From contig NC_088300.1 of NCBI RefSeq assembly GCF_032854445.1, forward strand, positions 82,129,084-82,193,083: a stretch of DNA of 64,000 nucleotides. Direction: 5' to 3'. The first letter of the stretch is position 1. The number at the start of each line of letters is the position of its first letter. The translations under genes were made by a program, and so were the position numbers. This stretch comes from Liolophura sinensis. Lineage: Eukaryota; Mollusca; Polyplacophora; Chitonida; Chitonidae. This document shows positions 57,965-64,000 of this stretch, piece after piece. The notes below the pieces were generated by a model that saw only the letters and a program-made list of their open reading frames with translations, ran no database searches and was not told the DNA's origin.

Positions 57965-58959
57965 TAGTATCCATGGGAGCCACCCATGCCCACATTGCAA
58001 GGACCTTCGGCCGCTCTTGTGTAACTGTCTCAAACTCGGTGCAACGTTACCGACAGACAGAAAAGGCATCGGACAGGCCAAGAGTGAGTGAGTGCTTGGG
58101 GTTTAACGTCGTTCTCAACAATTTTTCAGTCATATGACGACGAGACAGGCCAAGAACAGGGAGGCCTAGGGTACCTACGCCCAGAGAAGACGGGTACCTG
58201 CGCACCTTACACCTGAGGCAGTGACAGTGACGTCATTGTCAATCAATGCCTTAGGTCACCGGGTCAGTCGGCAGATCGTGTCCAGGAGACTCATGGCTCA
58301 CGGAATGAAGGCCTATCGACCACTCAGAGGGCAGTTGTTGACAGCCAAACATCGTCGCCTGAGGTTGCCATGAGCTCGAATTGTACGCCGTTGGCAACGA
58401 CGTGATTGGCAACGTGTTGCTTTCACGGATGAAAGCCGCTTCTGCCTGTTCCGAGTAGATGGCAGACAGCCAGTTTACCGTCGAAGAGGCGAACGAACGG
58501 CTGCATCATGCGTCCAGGAGGTGGTGCTGTTTGGTGGCGGCAGCGTGATGATCTGGGGTCGGATTTGTGGAGGGAAACGGGCACCACTGGTCATCATCTA
58601 TGGGAACCTAGCAGCTTGATGTTACGCGGATGAAATTCTACGTCCTGTTGTCCTGCCATTCCGTCAACAGCAGCCACGTGGTGTCCTGTACCAGCATGAC
58701 AACGCCAGACCCCATACAGCTCGAGTTCTGCAGAACTTCCTGGACGCCAATGACGTCAACGTCTTGCCGTTCCCCAGGTATGTCCTCCACCTTTGGGATA
58801 TCATGGGTCGTCGAGTAAGACAACGGCCACACGTTGCAACTGGCGTTCGCTCTCCAACATGAATGGCAATGAATTCCACGTCATCAGACAACTGACGTTT
58901 TCTTTACGTCGGAGAGTTTTTGCAGGCATTGATGCAAGGGTGGCCACACGCGATATTGA
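57965..58959 (+). pseudogene. Second Tc1-like transposase, inactivated
   Basis: The HTH region (HIARTFGRSCVTVSN) is followed by a mini-repeat insertion, then frameshifted DNA-binding sequence. The catalytic domain has FTDESRFCLFRVDGRQPVYR, GGGSVMIWG, LYQHDNARPHTARVLQNF and NVLPFP. The segment that should carry the third acidic residue (SPDLNPIE) is deleted, and LHLWDIMGRR follows at once. The usual GGHTRY ending is at 58941-58959. It differs from the copy at 54254-55245 and is on the other strand. Confidence 0.92.
58084..58143. mobile_element. 60-bp mini-repeat inside the second Tc1 copy
   Basis: It has the same unit as at 34013 (GTGAGTGCTTGGGGTTTAAC, CAATTTTTCAGTCATATGAC), flanked by perfect GACAGGCCAAGA (58072-58083 and 58144-58155). 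It interrupts the transposase DNA-binding domain. Confidence 0.92.
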
Positions 58960-59159
58960 TTTGTTTTGATATTGACTGATTTTAAAAATAATCAACTTTT
59001 TGTATACTCTGCCCATTGTTAACCAAGATTGAATGCCTATTTTTCTACCCCTGCTCTGTTTGTTCACTTGTAAAATGATTTGAGGGCCTTCTTTGTCCGT
59101 TATTACAAAAGACTTTCAATATCTAAAGTCATTGGTCTTTTCAATACATTAAACTTCAG
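58960..59159. other. End of the second Tc1 copy
   Basis: This is AT-rich sequence between the transposase end and Gypsy gag. It probably includes the transposon's terminal region; no clear inverted repeat was found. Confidence 0.4.
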
Positions 59160-59904
59160 TCATCCTGTTTTTTGCTTTGGCAAAATAAATTGATTTGAAC
59201 TCTTTACAAAATTTCTTTTGGCCGTCAGTTTAAATGCTCCTCTGAGCCTGTTGGTCTTTTTCGCGCTTATCGCCAAAAGCTTTTCCTTCACCTCAAAAAG
59301 CTTCTCCCGGAAGTCTTTATCCGTCGTCTCGTCACGCACTTCTTCGGCTTCTGTCGCTTGGTGCATTGGGGTATCCAGGAGATACTAACCGGCGAATGGA
59401 ATGCCCTAGCTCCATCAGTGTCTCATCTGGAAGCCGTCGTCGTCACCGCAGTTCAGATTTGTCTAGTTCCTCCAAACGCCGTCACTAATTCCTTGTAACT
59501 GGCTCACGCGCCACTTGCAACATGAGTAACGACTTGCTGAGCCGCCCCTCTCAAACTTACAGCTAGATGGCGCTCTTGCTGTGCCTCCATCCAGCCGTTA
59601 AGTTCGGAAGACACTTCAAAATGCGTTAGATAATCGACCCATGGCCTCATGCTGTCATACGTCGACGGATTAACCAAGGGACGCTCTAACCTAAAAGGTT
59701 TCCAGGGGGAATCTGTCTCAAAGAATCGCTCGTCCGCACCTTTCTTTGGGCTGGCATCGAAAAGGATATTGCGTCACTTCTGTTCATCGTCACATTTAAA
59801 AGCCCTTCTTTCAACGATGACAACTCTCTTCCTGTTGCTTTGATTTGCTCCCGCAAAATCTCTGGCGTCACCCGAAATCCACTCTCCTGTTGGGCAACAC
59901 ACAC
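59160..59904 (-). pseudogene. Gypsy gag capsid region, multiply broken
   Basis: On the minus strand, frames at 59686-59904 (FRVTPEILREQIKATGREL) and below show a gag capsid. MRPWVDYLTHFEVSSELNGW and LAVSLRGAAQQVVTHVASG (about 59510-59660) match the WxDYLxHFE..LNGW..LAxSLRG pattern of Gypsy capsids, and ETLMELGHSIRRLVSPGYPN follows. Several frameshifts and stops occur. It lies just inside the right terminal repeat, as expected for a minus-strand element. Confidence 0.85.
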
Positions 59905-60103
59905 TCTGGTCGACGGCGTTTCGATTGGGTTAATCCCTCAGGGCTTGGAAATGTATATATACGCCTTCCGATCCGGGAATCTTTTATTGTTACCGTAGTC
60001 TGCATTCTGTAACGTTCTTCTCCGCTAGTCGTCTATCCTTCTCGTCCGAGTTAATGGCTCACTCCGCCATTGCGTACGCCGGATGTCCTGTTCCGCCGGT
60101 GTG

Positions 60104-60415
60104 CTTTCAGGGATAGGGCGTAGTGAGACCAGATCTTGGCTCACTGTTCGAAACAAACACCAGGAACACACTAAGAAGACACGAACACAGGGAATACAGT
60201 TCTGCACATTTATTGACTATAGGTGAACAGGTTGCCGATTTGGCTTGGACGGGTCTGCAACTGCAAAGGCGTACGCCTGTCAACGAATTCCTACTAATTC
60301 AAGCTTATAAATTATCCAAGGGCTAACTGTTCTTATGTAGGTTTCCTAACGCCAACCACCGAAATCCAATGGGTGATTCCATGCCTAATTCAGGTCTTCT
60401 AACCCGTGCAAGTTA
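60104..60415 (-). repeat. Right LTR-like direct repeat of the Gypsy element
   Basis: This is the partner of 47120-47342. It contains about 88 bp (roughly 60143-60234) absent from the left copy. A TGTAACGTTCTTCTCC at 60009 resembles TGTTACGGACTCTTTT at 47093 and may mark the inner LTR end. Confidence 0.75.
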
Positions 60416-60990
60416 TGTAGTAGTAGGGGGAAGGAGGGTTCTGGCGCACTCTCCATTTGGCAAATGGAGGCCCCCAGCCCCTATTCCCGGCGAGGTCCAG
60501 AAGTTCTAGTATACACACTATAGGTTCTGACACAACCCCCCCTTGGGGCCCTCCCCAGAACAAAAAAGAGGCCCCACCCCCCTTTCCCTGCTTCTCCATA
60601 CCCCCCCCCCCCCTTAGGCGCCTTCCCAGCCAAGGCATACACGCTTATTTACAAGTCTCGCCTACACACACACATTGATATGAGGCGACCTAGTTGGCAT
60701 TTAATACATAAGGATTATAGTCTATATATAGGCTGGCTGTATTGCACAACAGGGTGATTCAGATGATTTTCTCCCCACTATAGGGCCTAAACCACGAATT
60801 TTTATAAAAAATAAATGTGACAGCCTTTTTCAGCATGTCTTGTTTGATAAGATCCAGTATTTTTAGGAGAATTATTTGGAAATATTTTTGTTTATGCGGA
60901 ATAGACTTTCCAATTTAGCCCATGTTTCGTGGGTCGTGAGATATAGCTCAGTCGGCTGACAGAGGTGGGAAAGGCGCTGTGTGTAAGGGG

Positions 60991-61074
60991 CGTATTCATA
61001 TACTACATGTATAAGGGGATGTTTGCTAGCTCAAATCCGGATTTGGTCTTCTGTATATGTAGTATATGAATGCG
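60991..61074. repeat. Inverted repeat, 21-bp arms, around a B-box-like loop
   Basis: CGTATTCATATACTACATGT (from 60991) pairs with TATATGTAGTATATGAATGC (to 61074), 19 of 21 positions complementary, with a loop of about 42 nt that contains GCTCAAATCCGG. Confidence 0.8.
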
Positions 61075-61213
61075 TTACCTGCATATGGCGCCGGGCTCTA
61101 CGCACTTCTAAGGAATCTCTGCAACTTTCGACAGTTTCGGGGGCAGAGAGACCTTACCAAGGGGTGTTGTAGATGGCCCAAAGGTAGTGGGATGTGTCAG
61201 CCCCAATTACCCC

Positions 61214-61253
61214 CCCTAACGGTGGGTCGCTAGTCCGGAGCCCGCCGTTAGGG
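61214..61253. repeat. GC-rich inverted repeat, 13-bp arms
   Basis: CCCTAACGGTGGG (61214-61226) and CCCGCCGTTAGGG (61241-61253) pair with one G-T position around a 14-nt loop. Confidence 0.8.
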
Positions 61254-61849
61254 TGGTGATTAATTGGTAACAGGCTGAGCTATAAACCAGGCCTTTTGCT
61301 TTTTTGGACCATGGGTTCGAACTACACACCGGGCAGACTTTTTTTTTACCCCCGGGCACCAGGCTAGCCAGACACCCGTCCAACTGGACGGGCAATCCAG
61401 CCAAAGGGTGTATTTTTGAGGGGTAAAATTTTTTTTACGGCGAGTCCCAGCCCACAGACCAGTACACTGTTTCAAAGTGTATTAATATTATATGTATGTA
61501 TACTAGATTGTGAATATTTTTCTAATATGTAGGTTTACAAAGTGTATTCATATATGTATTTAGATGACAGAAATGATGTTTGACATGCACTACTGTGCCC
61601 AGAGTTAATTTCTCGACATAGATAGTACATGTATTTGAATTGTTTTTTACAAAGTTTATTTCTACCTACTGTGACTTAGGCGCTCAAAAACGTATGGTGC
61701 CACTACTCTTTTAGTGAGTGACAGTCACAGATTCAGTGGTGATAATTTTGCCTGTTCTCAGTCTCAGAGCGATGTATACTGTATTCTGATTTGGTTCCGC
61801 TGCATGTGAAGTAGTGTAACAAGTTCCCCGTGGGCACCTCCCCAGAACA

Positions 61850-62512
61850 TCATTTGGCAAGAGCGTTTTTCATCTCTTGATGAGCTAGTTTTCGGCCGCG
61901 ATCTATAAGCTGTTTTTTCGTGCTTTCATCGATCTCTACGGTGTTGAATACCTTACGAGACTTAGCGCGTATCTCCTGCTTCAGATCAGAGTAGTTCTTG
62001 AGCTCCTGAACGACTTGCTTGAACTCTACGTCCGAAATAACACCATCAGATAATGCCGTAGATACCTGCGCACGGATGCTGTTAAGTTTGGCCTCGGCCA
62101 ACAGCCGTATATCGTTATGTTTCTTGGCCTTTGCGTGAAGTCGGCGGCTAACGAATTTTCCGGCGACATTTAAGACACCGCAGGCTAGGGCCGCAGCTTC
62201 CATGGCCAAGACAGCAGGGGCTGCAATTATTGTTGTGAGTAGTCCCACGCCTGCAACCCCTAGTCCCAAACCGGCCGTGAGCATGGCCGAATCAAGGGCC
62301 TCCGCGGCTAAGACACCGCGCCGGTACTTTTTGTACAGGGCCCGGCGGAGATCTCGCTCAGATTCAAGCTGCCTCTGTATTTCGCTGATATATTGCAGGC
62401 GATGGGCGTGCGCCACACCCTCAGGGTGGTTTTCAACCATCGGTGCGGTCGGGGACAAGGGGTGGTCATCCGTCGGCTCTTCATCCGTGATCGCTGGGTA
62501 CAGGCGTCCCAT
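61850..62512 (-). CDS. Intact ORF with hydrophobic hairpin and coiled-coil ends, unknown family
   Basis: The 220-residue intronless frame starts at ATG 62512 (MGRLYPAITDEEPTDDHPLS), 10 nt after the preceding ORF's stop. The open frame runs back to a TTG at 62533, but the ATG is the better start. Layout: an acidic, Pro-rich N-terminus; a charged helix (EIQRQLESERDLRRALYKKY); a hydrophobic stretch of about 43 residues (77-119) that could form a membrane hairpin (AGLGLGVAGVGLLTTIIAAP); then Lys-rich helical sequence to ALAK. I have an impression that similar multicopy, intronless proteins occur in other invertebrate genomes, but cannot verify it. No enzymatic motif is seen. It is the only unbroken ORF of the cassette. 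Confidence 0.6.
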   Translation of the reverse strand: MGRLYPAITDEEPTDDHPLSPTAPMVENHPEGVAHAHRLQYISEIQRQLESERDLRRALYKKYRRGVLAAEALDSAMLTAGLGLGVAGVGLLTTIIAAPAVLAMEAAALACGVLNVAGKFVSRRLHAKAKKHNDIRLLAEAKLNSIRAQVSTALSDGVISDVEFKQVVQELKNYSDLKQEIRAKSRKVFNTVEIDESTKKQLIDRGRKLAHQEMKNALAK

Positions 62513-62522
62513 ATTGCTCGTC

Positions 62523-63192
62523 CTACGAATCAATAACGTCGGTAAACTCTAAATCGTCATCGGGAATACTAACACGAAAGCTGCGAAGGCGTATACCGGA
62601 CTCTAAATAGATGTCATTGAGATTGACATCGCGCCCTGCAAAGACCCGTATATCCTCGAGAGAGCTCCGGATGACTGGGTCGCCTTGGGCCGATAATTTG
62701 ATCATAAGTCTGAGCTCCTTTCCACTGTGCTCTGCAGGCCACTTTAGTCTCACCCCGTTAATCAAGGAGGAACGGCGCCGAGAGTTCGCGCCAAGTATGA
62801 TGTTGAAGATAAGTATAGATCCAGGATTTATTTCTAACATGGCCGTAGATAGGACGCGCGCTGTAAGAAATTCGGTCTCTACACCATCCTTCGCAGCTAG
62901 TGTGTAGATACATGCACCTGGTCTACTACCCCGAGTTACAATACAGCCGTTGTTTGGCAACCCACGACACAAAATAGGTTCCGGAGTTGAAAACTTTTCT
63001 CACTTCGCTACCATCGTCCGCGACCGTCATCGGGGTCACCTTCAAATCTACAAACCAAGGGTGGGGGGGGGGGGGGGGGGGGTCGCGAGCTCTGGTAAGA
63101 ACAAAGCGGTCTTCAAAGCGAATTAATGAGAATTTTTGTTCTTCAATCACCTCAGAAGGCGAGCTGCGCTCTTGCTACAGAGGGTGAGACAT
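62523..63192 (-). pseudogene. Second cassette ORF, frameshift and nonsense, unknown function
   Basis: The frame from 63150 (WFVDLKVTPMTVADDGSEVR, KVFNSGTYFVSW) ends at 62926, and the frame 62523-62972 (EFLTARVLSTAMLEINPGSI, DIRVFAGRDVNLNDIYLESG) takes over. The switch occurs at a GGGG run near 62927-62931, consistent with a one-base indel. Upstream, ATG-TCT-CAC-CCT-CTG (63192-63178) runs in the same frame into TAG at 63177-63175, so this gene may have lost its start to a nonsense change. A G20 run on the plus strand (63063-63082) encodes a proline run. The predicted product is beta-rich with no named motif. Confidence 0.55.
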
Positions 63193-63780
63193 CTTGAAGG
63201 GAAGCAAACGTGGCAGGTTCTGCTTGCCCCCTGTAATCTTTTTGCGGCTGTACTTGCCACTTTGAAACTCGAAGGCGTAGATTTTGCCTTCCTGGCCTTG
63301 AAGTTCGAACTCCAATACATCTGTTAAGTCGCTTAAAAACAGGCACGCAGACCTGGGACCGGCTGCGTCCACCATACTTTTTGTATTTCTAGGGTAGCAC
63401 TGAGGTACCCTACATTAATATACTTGCCGTTTCACGGCGATGGCCTGAAGTAGTGTTGAACCGTCACCGAAATCTGAGGTTATTCTCACGTTTTCTGAGG
63501 TGCTCAGTTCATCCAAATGCACGAAGACTTCTTCGTGTGTGACCAAGTTAGGCAGCGCGCCACCTTCCACAGTCCCCCAGATAACCTTCTTCCCGTCCCG
63601 GAACCCTAAGATTGGGGCAAGCTCCGCGAGCGCTATGGTGGTTTTTTCCGGGATGGTAATGACTATGCGGCCCGTGGCTTCATTCAATCCCAGAGAAAGC
63701 CTATGCGGGCGGAATATGTCCTTGTCCAGCGTAGCCCGTCGGCACTTCAACGCGTTCTTCCTCGCGTGCGCCAACTCCAA
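63175..63780 (-). pseudogene. Third cassette ORF, at least two frameshifts, unknown function
   Basis: Frame 63415-63780 (GRIVITIPEKTTIALAELAP, VFVHLDELSTSENVRITSD) and frame 63175-63375 (FLSDLTDVLEFELQGQEGKI) lie next to each other in different frames. The short gap between them is open in a third frame. There is no ATG at the left frame's start, so it probably begins further upstream in another frame. The LGF-then-long-beta pattern recalls structural proteins of large virus-like elements, but this is an impression and not an identification. Confidence 0.5.
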
Positions 63781-63793
63781 GCAAGAAGCTCAC

Positions 63794-63979
63794 TCAGGTG
63801 GGGATATTCACCCAGGCCGGGTAGAATGTTATCTCGCGAAGAGCGGTTTTAAGGCGGCTGTCGAGGTTGTTAAGGGCATGAGGCAGCGTGTGCTGTGCCT
63901 TATTTAGAATGTCAGACAATGTGATGAACATTTTAGCCACGATGAACAGCGACGCTAGCAGGTTCAATAGAGAGCCCAC
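63794..63979 (-). pseudogene. Fourth cassette ORF, partial, hydrophobic N-terminus
   Basis: A 61-codon frame ends at TGA 63796-63794. It begins with a hydrophobic stretch (LLNLLASLFIVAKMFITL) and continues as an amphipathic helix. A TAA lies just upstream of 63979, and an internal ATG is at 63931. It is cut near the window edge, so neither its true length nor its status is known. It is spaced 13 nt from the next ORF. Confidence 0.4.
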
Positions 63980-64000
63980 TTACAAGGCCGGGGCATTTCA

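Larger units (their letters stand above)
60416..61849. other. Non-coding stretch with hairpins and homopolymers
   Basis: It holds a C-run near 60600-60615, a tRNA-like A box (TAGCTCAGTCGG, about 60944-60955) and B-box-like GCTCAAATCC (61029-61038), and two inverted repeats described separately. No gene is seen. Confidence 0.5.

Noticed and set aside
61850-63979. Firm assignment to Polinton/Maverick or a named virus
   Set aside because: None of the diagnostic genes (polymerase B, integrase, capsid, ATPase) is identifiable in the window, so I leave the family open.

Overview
This is a eukaryotic window, almost certainly from a lophotrochozoan and most likely a mollusc. The grounds are a single full-length invertebrate HIPK gene in a low-GC, minisatellite-rich setting, and about eleven copies of a tRNA-derived SINE with an (AAATA)n-type tail of a kind I associate with molluscs. 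The species cannot be named from the sequence alone.

Region 1 (about 6.1-45.5 kb, minus strand) is one gene, a homeodomain-interacting protein kinase (HIPK). I could join 14 coding exons by consensus splice sites, and every exon-exon phase matches. They give an ORF of about 1250 codons, close to the roughly 1200 residues of vertebrate HIPK1-3. The first coding exon (38566-39551) carries the N-terminus and the kinase domain through the activation loop. A 15.9 kb intron follows, then four exons finish the kinase domain (21.3-22.7 kb), and nine exons encode the regulatory tail with a SUMO-interacting motif and the conserved Tyr-rich C-terminus. The 5' end is probably one or more noncoding exons near 44.9-45.4 kb. 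The 3' end lies somewhere below 6.1 kb.

Region 2 is the non-coding part of that gene and its flanks. It holds at least twelve different tandem arrays (unit lengths 26, 29, 30, 31, 32, 33, 36, 45, 46, 55, 58-60 and 71 bp), a TG/CA microsatellite beside a splice donor, SINE copies with clear target-site duplications, a 60-65 bp mini-repeat with its own duplications, and a dispersed repeat family of unknown type. Several duplications touch exons: a decayed second copy of a kinase exon, a reiterated 3' splice site, and two splice donors 15 nt apart.

Region 3 (about 47.1-60.4 kb) is a nest of transposons. The outer shell is a decayed Ty3/Gypsy element on the minus strand, flanked by related direct repeats (47.12-47.34 and 60.10-60.42 kb). 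Its gag is at 59.2-59.9 kb and its zinc knuckle at 57.63-57.67 kb. Protease, reverse transcriptase, RNase H and integrase lie between 49.2 and 52.4 kb, followed by an extra C2H2 zinc-finger ORF at 48.3-48.8 kb. Inside it sits a plus-strand Penelope-like element (52.48-56.96 kb) whose GIY-YIG endonuclease lies N-terminal to the reverse transcriptase, the permuted order described for the Naiad/Chlamys group. That element was itself hit by a Tc1-like transposon and by a SINE. A second Tc1-like copy, carrying a mini-repeat, splits the Gypsy gag.

Region 4 (61.85 kb to the window end, minus strand) is a compact, intronless, operon-like row of ORFs that I could not assign to a named family. All but the last are broken by frameshifts or a nonsense codon. 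It looks like a decayed multi-gene mobile or virus-like element and is the least explained part of the window.
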